A DNA stretch of 64,000 nt from Hyphomonadaceae bacterium. Its GTDB lineage: Bacteria; Pseudomonadota; Alphaproteobacteria; Caulobacterales; Aquidulcibacteraceae. The first letter of the stretch is position 1; the number at the start of each line of letters is the position of its first letter. The notes below the pieces were generated by a model that had not been told where the DNA came from, did not search any database, and was given only the letters and a program-made list of their open reading frames with translations. A program made the translations under genes and the position numbers. Of the stretch, positions 33,835 to 41,690 are shown in pieces. The stretch spans positions 545,876 to 609,875 of the forward strand of contig JAEUMQ010000007.1 in the NCBI GenBank assembly GCA_016791425.1. The letters are read 5' to 3'.

Positions 33835-34482
33835 TCAGAAGCGGTAGCTGACGCCCGCATGAACGAGCAGGGGATCGATGTCGGCCGATGCGAGCACCGG
33901 CGCCCCGAAGAACGAGCCCGTCGCATCAATCCCGACGAAGTATTGCTTGAGATCGACGAACGCGCCCGCGCGCTCGGTGAGATTGAAATCGATGCCCGCT
34001 TGCACGACCGAGCCCCAGGCATGGTCGATGGCGAGATTGGTGACCACGCCGTCATAGGCGCCGGTCGCGTGGAAATAGCTCACGCCGCCGCCGACATAGG
34101 GGCTCATCCACGGCGTCGGCTCGAAATGGTAGGTGCCGGTGAGCGTGCTCAGCATGAAGCTGTCCGAGCCGATGTTCGGCGTTGCTGCGAGGGGGCCGGT
34201 GCCCGTGTTCTCCGTGAGGACGGAGGAGGTGAGCGAGGCCGAAAGCGCCCAATTGCCGTAGACGAAGATCCCAAGCTCACCCACCACCGGATATTCGGTG
34301 CTGGCGTCGAAGCCGGCGCCCGGAACCGCCGCGCCGCCGATGCTCATCTCAACGGAATTCGGGTTGAGCGAGACTTGGCCGGCGCCCAGATGGAAGTAGC
34401 CGCGCAGCCCATCGTCGGCATGCGCCGCCGCGCCCCCGAACGCCATGCACGCCGCCGCCACGCTCAATCCAAGCTTCCGCAT
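33835..34482 (-). CDS. OmpW-family outer-membrane protein, copy 2
   Basis: This is a 215-residue paralogue of the adjacent gene, with signal peptide MRKLGLSVAAACMAFGGAAAHA, the OmpW motif YHFEPTPWMSPYVGGGVSYFH and terminal LVHAGVSYRF. It shares strand order and the QAGIDFN/QIGAEYQ and FVDLKQ/FIDVKQ segments with copy 1 but is clearly diverged. Each gene has its own terminator, so the two are probably expressed separately. Confidence 0.87.
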   Translation of the reverse strand: MRKLGLSVAAACMAFGGAAAHADDGLRGYFHLGAGQVSLNPNSVEMSIGGAAVPGAGFDASTEYPVVGELGIFVYGNWALSASLTSSVLTENTGTGPLAATPNIGSDSFMLSTLTGTYHFEPTPWMSPYVGGGVSYFHATGAYDGVVTNLAIDHAWGSVVQAGIDFNLTERAGAFVDLKQYFVGIDATGSFFGAPVLASADIDPLLVHAGVSYRF

Positions 34483-34604
34483 CGCATCCCTCCAGGCTCG
34501 GGATGCAAATTGATCGAGAATTGTTAATTACTCGATTACGCGCGCGAGTCGGCCGCCGCTTTTGGCGAGCGGCGGCCGATCTTCCTTGCGCGGTCCAAGC
34601 CCGC

Positions 34605-35933
34605 TCAGGCGATGGCGCGGGCCTGCGGCGTCGCCAGCTCGGCGAGCTCGGCCGTCGCCGCGTCGTGGGCCGCCCGCAGCCGGCGCGCGGCGAGCGCGAC
34701 GTCCTCAGGCGTGTGGTTGGCCATCACCTGCATGCGGAACCGCGCCTGGCCCTTCGCGACGGCCGGGAACTCCACCAGGTTGGCGATGAGGCCGAGCTCC
34801 GGCAGGCGCCGGCTGGCGAGCCGCGCCAGGCCTTCATTGCCCATCTTCACGCAGACGATGGCGGAGGGCTCCCCGTAGGTTTCCAATTGGTTGCGGCCGA
34901 GTTGGCGGCGGAGGTTGAGGATGTTGTCCATCAACTTGGCGCGCAGCGCCCGTCCCTCCGGCTGTTCGATGATCTCGAACGCCTTGAGGACGATGGCCGC
35001 ATTGACCGGCGACATCGCGTTCGAGAACGTGCAGGGCGAGGAATAGAAGCGCAGATACTCCTTCACGCCGCGGCCATTGACCGCCACGAACCCGCCGTTC
35101 GACGCGAACGTCTTGGAGAAGCTCCCCATCACGACATCGACCTTGCCGATCATGTTCTGCAGCCCGATATGCCCGCGCCCGTCGGGCCCGAGATTTCCCA
35201 GATCGTGCGCGACATCGACGAGCAGGGTGGCGTTGTACTCGTGCGCGAGGTCTTGGAGCGCCTTGATCGCAGGCACGTCCGAATCCATCGAGAAGAGCCC
35301 CTCGGTCACCACCAGGATGCCGTTCTCAGTGTCGGTGGCGCGGATCTTCGCCAGCTTCGCGCGCACGTCCTCGACGTCGTTGTGGCGGAAGAGGTGGATG
35401 TTCTTCGTGGCCGCCGAAGCGCCTTCCTGCAGGCAGGCGTGCGCCAGTGCGTCCATGACGATGTGGTCGTCGTTCCGCACCAGGCCCTTGATCGCTCCGA
35501 AGCCGGCCGCCCAGCCCGTCGGATAAAGCTGCACTTCGTCGGTATGCAGAAAGTCACCGATCTTGCGTTCCAGCGCGAGCGAGACGGTCGTGTTGCCGAC
35601 CAACGCCGGCGAGCCCGCCGAATGCACGCCGTAATCGCGGATCGCCTGCTGCGCGGCTTCCGCGACCGCAGCATGGGAGGAGAGCGACAGATAGTCTTGC
35701 GAGGCGAAGTTGACGCCTTCCATGCGGTTGCCCGCATCGTCGCGCGCCGCGCACGCACGGCGCGGCCCCGCTTCGGTGGAGCGTCCGAGCGGCCACAGGC
35801 CATTCTCGCGGCGCAGGTTCTGCCATTCGTAGAAGGCGTTGACGCGCTCCAGCAGGTTGGCGCCTTTCGGCGTCCGGAAATCGCGCATGCTGCCTTGCAG
35901 CGCGGCCTCGGGCGCGCTTGCGTACCGGTTCAT
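34605..35933 (-). CDS. PLP-dependent alpha-oxoamine synthase (serine palmitoyltransferase/ALAS-type fold)
   Basis: This is a 442-residue protein; the start at 35933 has GGAGGG at the right distance. It contains NFASQDYLSLSSH, GSPALVGNTTVSLALERKI, MDALAHACLQEG, TEGLFSMDSDVP, LLVDVAHDLGNLGPDGRG and the PLP lysine in VVMGSFSKTFASNGG. This is the alpha-oxoamine synthase group, which condenses an amino acid with an acyl-CoA or acyl-ACP. The SFSKTF lysine context is nearer to serine palmitoyltransferase than to ALAS or KBL, so sphingolipid-type lipid synthesis is possible, but no ceramide-pathway partner is adjacent. The reaction is not settled. Confidence 0.8.
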   Translation of the reverse strand: MNRYASAPEAALQGSMRDFRTPKGANLLERVNAFYEWQNLRRENGLWPLGRSTEAGPRRACAARDDAGNRMEGVNFASQDYLSLSSHAAVAEAAQQAIRDYGVHSAGSPALVGNTTVSLALERKIGDFLHTDEVQLYPTGWAAGFGAIKGLVRNDDHIVMDALAHACLQEGASAATKNIHLFRHNDVEDVRAKLAKIRATDTENGILVVTEGLFSMDSDVPAIKALQDLAHEYNATLLVDVAHDLGNLGPDGRGHIGLQNMIGKVDVVMGSFSKTFASNGGFVAVNGRGVKEYLRFYSSPCTFSNAMSPVNAAIVLKAFEIIEQPEGRALRAKLMDNILNLRRQLGRNQLETYGEPSAIVCVKMGNEGLARLASRRLPELGLIANLVEFPAVAKGQARFRMQVMANHTPEDVALAARRLRAAHDAATAELAELATPQARAIA

Positions 35934-36078
35934 TCTGTACCCTCCAAAACCCAAGTGTTCTTTCTTGGTTTCGGAGGAGGTTATCAGAACCCGCTTAAGG
36001 TCATTTCAAGAAGAATGGTGAGAATGGCAATAACCAGAACTTTTCGAGTAAGCTCTTGGATCGTCTGTAGACGGATCA

Positions 36079-36453
36079 CTACGCCGCCGCCGCCGGCAGG
36101 CACGCATCGATCTTGGCGAGCAGCCGCTCCAGGTCCACCGGCTTGGTCTCGAACTCCGCGCAGCCGACTTCCCGGCTCTTCGCGCGGTCGCTGGAGAGGG
36201 CGTGCGCGGTGAGCGCGATGATCGGTATTTGCGCGGTCGAGGCGCGCGCCTTGATGAGTTGAGTGGCCTCCCAGCCGTTCATCTCGCCGAGCGCGATATC
36301 CATGAGGATGATGTCGGGGCGTTCGCTTTCGGCCATCGCGACGCCCGTCGGGCCGTCTTCGGCGCAGCAGATCTCATGGCCCACGCGCTTCAGGCGCCGC
36401 GTAAGCATGTCTCGGTTCATCGGATTGTCTTCCACGATCAGTATCTTCACCAT
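36079..36453 (-). CDS. Single-domain CheY-like response regulator
   Basis: This is a 124-residue receiver domain only. The acidic pair is in VEDNPMNRD, the phosphoacceptor is D52 in LMDIALGEMNGWEAT, the conserved threonine is in ALTAHAL and the lysine is in FETKPVD. There is no output domain. It lies 36 bases downstream of the histidine kinase gene on the same strand and is almost certainly its partner. The NPMNRDMLTRRL start is typical of receivers from hybrid-kinase systems. Confidence 0.92.
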   Translation of the reverse strand: MVKILIVEDNPMNRDMLTRRLKRVGHEICCAEDGPTGVAMAESERPDIILMDIALGEMNGWEATQLIKARASTAQIPIIALTAHALSSDRAKSREVGCAEFETKPVDLERLLAKIDACLPAAAA

Positions 36454-36489
36454 GACCCGCTCCAGATCTTGCTTTTTGTCCGTTGATGC

Positions 36490-37908
36490 TTACGCCGCCA
36501 GGGCGCCTTCCGCGCCTCTGGCCCGCGGCGTCGCCGGTAGCGTGATGACGAACTCGCTGCCCTTGCCGACTTCGCTGTCCACCTCGATGTCGCCGCCCAA
36601 GAGCAGGCAGATCTTCCGCGTGAGCGCGAGGCCGATGCCGGCGCCGCCGTACTTGGTGGCGCTTTCGTCCTCAAGGCCGCTGAACACGTCGAAGATATTC
36701 CGCGTCTGCTCGGGCGCGATGCCGGCACCGGTGTCGCGCACTGCAAGCCGGATCGTCGCGCCTTCGCCCTCCGCGACCCGCTCCGCGCGGACGCATATGG
36801 CGCCGTTCTTGGTGTACTTGCCGGCGTTCTCCAGCACATGCACCAGCGCGTTGCGCAAGAGCGTGACGTCGAAATAGGCGAGGCCGCAGCCATCGCCCAC
36901 CTCGATTGTCACGACGTTGCCTTGCGCTTCCATGGACGCGCGACAGGTCTCCACGGTCTCGGCGACGAACTCCGCCACGCTGATGAGCTCGTACATCGCC
37001 TCCATCTTGCCCGCGTCGATCTTAGAGAGGTCGAGCACGTCGTTGACGAGGCGCAGCAAGTGCTTCCCGGAATTGCTGATGTGGTTGATGTCGGCCGCGA
37101 CCGAGGGTTCGATCCGGTCGCCGAGATCCTCCAGCAGCAGCGAACTGTAGCCGATGACGGCGTTGAGCGGCGTCCTGAGCTCGTGGCTCATGCTCGCCAC
37201 GAATTCGCTCTTGGCGGCGCCTGCGCGCTCCGTTTCGGCGACGGCAAGCTGCAGGCTCGCCGCGGTCGCGAGATGGTCGCGCACTTCCTGCTCGAGATCC
37301 ACCTGCGAGGAGAGGATGCTCGCATAATAGAGCGCCATCATGCTCACATAGCACGATGCGCTGACGATCGAGAGGATCCCGATTGCGTGCAATGTGTCGA
37401 GATCCACGGCCGGGTAGCCGCCTTCCAGGGCATAGAGGCCGCTGAAGCCGATCAAGTTGACCGCGATCAGCGTCGGCAGCGTCCAGATCATCCACGTAGC
37501 GCGTCCGACATAGAAGAACGCGAGCAGCGGGATGACGATCACCCAGGGCAGAAACGGCGACGCCACGCCGCCATAATGGAAGCACGCCCAGAAGATCACG
37601 AAGATCAGGTTCTGCACCGAGATCGTGACCAGCAGCCTGTATTGCTTGAACGCGCGCAGCGCGAAGGGGTACGCCCAGAAGACCGTGATCGCAGCGACGA
37701 AGACGCCGAGCTTGTAGTCGCGCTCGAAGCCCGTGAACCACAGATAAGCCGGCAGGATGTTGCCCAACACCGGCCCGAAGAAGTGGCTCACCAGGAACAT
37801 GCGCGCGCAATGGCGCTGCTCTCGCTCCTTGGCGATCTCGGCCGGAATGAATTGGTCCAGGAAGTTGTCGAGCATCGCCAGCCAGCGGCTCAGTCCGTGC
37901 GCCTGCAT
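36490..37908 (-). CDS. Membrane histidine kinase, paralogue A
   Basis: Starting at 37908 (MQAHGLSRWLAMLDNFLDQF) gives 472 residues. About six hydrophobic helices occupy residues 40-210, with no recognisable periplasmic sensor domain. The dimerisation box SMSHELRTPLNAVIGYSSLL carries the phospho-histidine; the ATPase has the N-box region ALVHVLENAGKYT, DTGAGIAPEQ and GGAGIGLALTRK. It pairs with the downstream CheY-like gene and is divergent from a paralogous kinase with the same layout. The signal is probably sensed in the membrane helices. Confidence 0.9.
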   Translation of the reverse strand: MQAHGLSRWLAMLDNFLDQFIPAEIAKEREQRHCARMFLVSHFFGPVLGNILPAYLWFTGFERDYKLGVFVAAITVFWAYPFALRAFKQYRLLVTISVQNLIFVIFWACFHYGGVASPFLPWVIVIPLLAFFYVGRATWMIWTLPTLIAVNLIGFSGLYALEGGYPAVDLDTLHAIGILSIVSASCYVSMMALYYASILSSQVDLEQEVRDHLATAASLQLAVAETERAGAAKSEFVASMSHELRTPLNAVIGYSSLLLEDLGDRIEPSVAADINHISNSGKHLLRLVNDVLDLSKIDAGKMEAMYELISVAEFVAETVETCRASMEAQGNVVTIEVGDGCGLAYFDVTLLRNALVHVLENAGKYTKNGAICVRAERVAEGEGATIRLAVRDTGAGIAPEQTRNIFDVFSGLEDESATKYGGAGIGLALTRKICLLLGGDIEVDSEVGKGSEFVITLPATPRARGAEGALAA

Positions 37909-38101
37909 ATCCCCACTCCACGGCCCACGGGAGGGCCGGAAGTGCGGCTCCGGGCTTCGCGAGCACGGATTGCTTAGCAAGGCGTCGTTAAATCCGCGTT
38001 TCCGGGCGCGTGCGCGATTCGGATATTTCGCGGTCTGCGCACACCTAGTATTAAAGCGCCATTTGTTAGAAAGCGGACGCTCGCGCCGGGTGGTCGTCCG
38101 T

Positions 38102-39505
38102 ATGCTGAAATATTGCCTCGCCATTATCGATTGGTTCATCCCGCCGAACATCGGCCGGGACGCTTCCGATCGCACGCTCGCGCGTAACTTCGTGTTCACC
38201 CATTTGATGGGCCCCGCGCTCGGTCAATCGATCGCTGTCTTTCTCTATCTGGCCGATCCTTCGCCGGGCTTCGTCTTTTGGACGATCGAGGCGTGCATCT
38301 GCCTCTTCTGGGCGTTGCCGTTCATGCTGAAATGGCTGCGCGACATGGAATTGCCGGCCTACGTCTCCGTGCAGAACCTGACCTTCGTCGCGCTCTTCGG
38401 CTCGTTCTTCTATGGCGGCGTATCTTCGCCCTTCCTGCCCTGGCTGCTCGTCGGCCTGCTGCTCGGCTTCTTCTACTTCGCGCGCCGTCCCCGGCTCGTG
38501 CTGGTGAGCCTGACGGCGCAGCTGGGCGCCTTCACCGCCTGCTTTGCGCTGCTTGGCCACTTCCCCGAGCGCGTTCCGATTCCGGATCTCTCCTCGGTGG
38601 CGCTCATCTCCGCGCTGTCCGCCACGATCTACATGTGGTGGATGGCCGTCTACTACACGCACGTCCTCACCCAGCAATCGGCCACCCAGATTGAGGCCGA
38701 CCGCCGCCGCGAGACGTCCGCGCGCCTGCGCCTGGCGATGGAGAAGGCGGAGAAGGCCAACAAGTCGAAGTCGATCTTCCTCGCCAAGATGAGCCACGAG
38801 CTTCGCACGCCGCTCAACGCGGTGATCGGCTATAGCGCGCTGCTCATCGAGGAGGTGCAGGGCGCTCCAGGCGAGGAGGACATCATCTCGGATCTGAACA
38901 AGATCCACGCCGCCGGCCGCCAGCTGCTCACTCTCGTCGACGAAGTGCTCGATCTGGGGCGCATCGAATCCAAGGCCGTTGCGCTGACCAGCGAGCGCGT
39001 CGATCTCAGCGCGTTCGTCGATGACGTCCTCATCACCGCCCGCCCGCTTGCGGCCGCCAACGGCAACGAGCTGCGCGTCCATCGCGACGAGGCGCTTGCC
39101 GAAATCCAGTCCGACGCCACCAAACTCCGCCAGTGCCTGCTCAATCTCTTGAGCAACGCCGCGAAGTTCACTCGGAACGGCGAGATCACGCTCACCGTGC
39201 GCCGCGAGCGCAATCCCGGCGGCGACTGGATCAGCCTGCAGGTCGCCGACACCGGCATCGGCATCGCCAAGTCCGCGATCAGCCGGCTGTTCACCGACTT
39301 CGAGCAGGCTTCCAGCGCGATCAAGGGTGATTTCGGCGGCACAGGCCTCGGCCTGGCGATCTCGCAGCGCCTTTGCGCGCTCATGGGCGGATCGATCGCG
39401 GTAGAGAGCGAGCTTGGCAAGGGATCGGTGTTCACGATCCGCATTCCCGCGGAGCTGCACCTGACGCCGTCCGCGGACCCCGTTGCCGAGCGCCTGGTCG
39501 CTTAG
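38102..39505 (+). CDS. Membrane histidine kinase, paralogue B
   Basis: This is a 467-residue protein starting MLKYCLAIIDWFIPPNIGRD. It has the same architecture as the divergent kinase ending at 36490: an N-terminal amphipathic stretch, about six helices including the shared YGGVSSPFLPWL motif, a short coiled linker, KMSHELRTPLNAVIGYSALL, LLNLLSNAAKFT, DTGIGIAKSAI and GGTGLGLAISQR. No receiver or regulator gene follows; the next gene is convergent. No good ribosome-binding site is seen before 38102, so the exact start is less sure. It may share the CheY-like partner of its paralogue. Confidence 0.85.
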   Translation: MLKYCLAIIDWFIPPNIGRDASDRTLARNFVFTHLMGPALGQSIAVFLYLADPSPGFVFWTIEACICLFWALPFMLKWLRDMELPAYVSVQNLTFVALFGSFFYGGVSSPFLPWLLVGLLLGFFYFARRPRLVLVSLTAQLGAFTACFALLGHFPERVPIPDLSSVALISALSATIYMWWMAVYYTHVLTQQSATQIEADRRRETSARLRLAMEKAEKANKSKSIFLAKMSHELRTPLNAVIGYSALLIEEVQGAPGEEDIISDLNKIHAAGRQLLTLVDEVLDLGRIESKAVALTSERVDLSAFVDDVLITARPLAAANGNELRVHRDEALAEIQSDATKLRQCLLNLLSNAAKFTRNGEITLTVRRERNPGGDWISLQVADTGIGIAKSAISRLFTDFEQASSAIKGDFGGTGLGLAISQRLCALMGGSIAVESELGKGSVFTIRIPAELHLTPSADPVAERLVA

Positions 39506-40395
39506 TCCGCGCGGATGAAGGCGGCCGCCTCGCGCAGCGCCGCATCCGCCTCCGGCAGATGATTGAGGAAATGGTGCCAGACATGCGGCATGTCCGGCCA
39601 GATGCTGAGGGTCGCGCGGCGATGCGCGCGCGTCAGGCGCTCAAAGAAGCGTTCTGCGTCAGGTAGCAGGAACTCCGTCGAGCCCGCCTGCAGCAGCGTC
39701 GGCGGAAACCGCGCCAGCGCCTCGTCCGCCATGCGCAGCGGCGACATCCGCGGATCCTGGAACTCCGCTTCGCGCGCGTGAAAGCCGAGCATGCCCATGC
39801 CGGCGTTGTTGAGCAGCGGATCGCTGTCGCGGTCCGGCCGTTCCGGATAGGCGACGCATTCCAGCGTCGGGGAGAGCAGCGCGAGCTTGTCCGGCGCCCG
39901 TCCGCCCGTTGCGAGCGCCTCGGCGCACACGGCCGCCGCCAGCGCGCACCCGATGGAGTCTCCGCTCGCGACGATCGACTTGGCGCCGTGCGCCGCCCAG
40001 GCGAACGCCCGGACGCAGTCTTCGTGCGCCGCCGGAAACACATGCTCCGGGCCCAGCCGATAATCGACGCTGAGCGCCGGCGCGCCCGCATGCTGCGCCA
40101 GCGCCGCGAGCATTGGCCGGTGCGATGTCCGCGATCCCGCGGCCAGCCCCCCGCCATGGAAATGCACGATCCGCAGGTCCTTGGCGGCGTCCGCAGGAAT
40201 GATCCACTCCGCCGCGACGCCGCCGGCGTCCACCGGCTCGACCCTCATGCCCTCGGGCGGCGGCCGCGGCGCCACATCGCCATAGCGCTCGAAGAGCGCG
40301 CGCAGCGCCGCGACCAACGCTTCGGGCGAATTCGTCTCAGGCAGCATCGCCTGGAGATGCGCGATCGCCTGCACGACGTCGGGACGCGAACTCAA
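39502..40395 (-). CDS. HSL-family alpha/beta hydrolase
   Basis: This is a 297-residue cytoplasmic protein with the hormone-sensitive-lipase oxyanion motif FHGGGLAAG, the nucleophile elbow ASGDSIGCALA, an acid near QAGSTEFLLPDAE and the histidine in MPHVWHHF. It hydrolyses short-chain esters or lactones; the natural substrate is unknown. Its ATG overlaps the stop of the LuxR-type regulator gene (ATGA), so the two genes form a unit. Its stop overlaps that of the kinase gene on the other strand by 3-4 bases. Confidence 0.88.
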   Translation of the reverse strand: MSSRPDVVQAIAHLQAMLPETNSPEALVAALRALFERYGDVAPRPPPEGMRVEPVDAGGVAAEWIIPADAAKDLRIVHFHGGGLAAGSRTSHRPMLAALAQHAGAPALSVDYRLGPEHVFPAAHEDCVRAFAWAAHGAKSIVASGDSIGCALAAAVCAEALATGGRAPDKLALLSPTLECVAYPERPDRDSDPLLNNAGMGMLGFHAREAEFQDPRMSPLRMADEALARFPPTLLQAGSTEFLLPDAERFFERLTRAHRRATLSIWPDMPHVWHHFLNHLPEADAALREAAAFIRAD

Positions 40396-41513
40396 TCGGG
40401 TCCGCTCCGCCGCAGGCGCGAGAGCAGGGCGACGAGCTCCACTTGCCCGGACGCGCCGGTCTTCGCGAGCAGCGACTTGATGATCTGTCGGACGCTCGAC
40501 AGGCGCAAGTGCAGCCCCTCCGCGATCTCCTCTGTTGAGCGCCCGGTCGCCAGCGCCGCTGCGACTTCCGCTTCGCGCGGAGTGAGCCCCAGCGCGGCGC
40601 GGACGAGCGACTGATTGAGAGCAGGGCGCGCCGCAAGATCAGTGAGCATCAGATAGGCGCCGGCCACCCCGAACATATCGGCGAGCACGCCGCGCACAGG
40701 GATCGCCTCGATGATCAGCGGCCGCCCGCCTTCACGCTGCGCGACGACCGGATCGGCTGGCTCGCCGCGAAGAACCGCGCCGATCAGCGCCTGCAGCGGC
40801 GCATCCGTCTGCGGCAGGCGGGCCGCGAGCCGTCCCCCGCGCACATCCAGGCGGTCGCCGAAGAGGGCGGTCGCCGACCCGCTCGCAGCGGCGACCCGAC
40901 CGTGCCAGTCGAGCAGGATCGCCGGCTGGGCGGCGGCCTCCAGCGCCGCGACCGCACTGGCGGCGGCGGCGCCCGAGGCCCGCGTCGCGAAGCGCAGCAT
41001 CTGCCCCAGCGCGGGCCGCGCGCGCCGCAGGTTCGCCAGTTCGCGCTTGTCGAACGGGCCCTGCCGGTCGCCGCGCACAGCGTTCACTGCCCAGGGCTGG
41101 CCATCGATCATCGTGCCGACGCCGGCGAACAGCGTCATGTCGTGTGCCGCGAAGAGCTCCTGATAGAGCGGCGATGCGCGCCGTTCCTGCGGGGTCGATA
41201 CGTCGTCCTCCCGCACCACCGAGGCGCCTGCTTCAACGATGCGCCATCCCCGCTGCGACCGCAGGTCGTGGCTCGCCCAGCCGTTGGAGACGAACTCGCG
41301 CAGGAGGTCGGCGTATTTCGGAGACGCCGGCGGCGCGAGCCTGGAGCCTACCCCTTTTGGGTGAATGCACGCGCCGATGCCGCCGAACGCCTGCGCCAAC
41401 GCTTCGAGCGCCTGTGGCCAAATATTGGGCGCCAGCACCGCGTCGCAGCACTGTGCGATCGCAGCCTCCGCGGCGGGCGATGCTCTCGGCCTTGGCGTCG
41501 CTCGGGCGCTCAT
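40392..41513 (-). CDS. LuxR-type transcriptional regulator with N-terminal sensory region
   Basis: This is a 373-residue protein. The last 65 residues are a LuxR helix-turn-helix: LTPREAEVAAALATGRSTEE, with RLSSVRQIIKSLLAKTGASG as recognition helix. The N-terminal 300 residues contain two PAS/GAF-like stretches (around residues 30-170 and 190-290, with ILLDWHGRVAAASGSATALF) but no receiver domain. It overlaps the downstream hydrolase gene by 4 bases, so it may regulate a pathway in which that hydrolase acts. Ligand is unknown. Confidence 0.85.
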   Translation of the reverse strand: MSARATPRPRASPAAEAAIAQCCDAVLAPNIWPQALEALAQAFGGIGACIHPKGVGSRLAPPASPKYADLLREFVSNGWASHDLRSQRGWRIVEAGASVVREDDVSTPQERRASPLYQELFAAHDMTLFAGVGTMIDGQPWAVNAVRGDRQGPFDKRELANLRRARPALGQMLRFATRASGAAAASAVAALEAAAQPAILLDWHGRVAAASGSATALFGDRLDVRGGRLAARLPQTDAPLQALIGAVLRGEPADPVVAQREGGRPLIIEAIPVRGVLADMFGVAGAYLMLTDLAARPALNQSLVRAALGLTPREAEVAAALATGRSTEEIAEGLHLRLSSVRQIIKSLLAKTGASGQVELVALLSRLRRSGPD

Positions 41514-41690
41514 TGTCCGCTACCGAACTCTTTCTCGGGGGCACACGGAATAATCCGCAGCGCAATCGTGGGTCTAGACCTGCACACTACCAAGTGGGAG
41601 TATCCACAGGGTCGCGACGGACTGCAAATGAACGCTCGCTGACTCGGGGGTGACGCCGCAACGGGCGTCCAGTCTGCGGGAGGAACGGGC

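Noticed and set aside
34605..35933. hemA (5-aminolevulinate synthase)
   Set aside because: The protein belongs to the same superfamily, but the lysine motif and N-terminus do not match ALAS closely enough to give the symbol.
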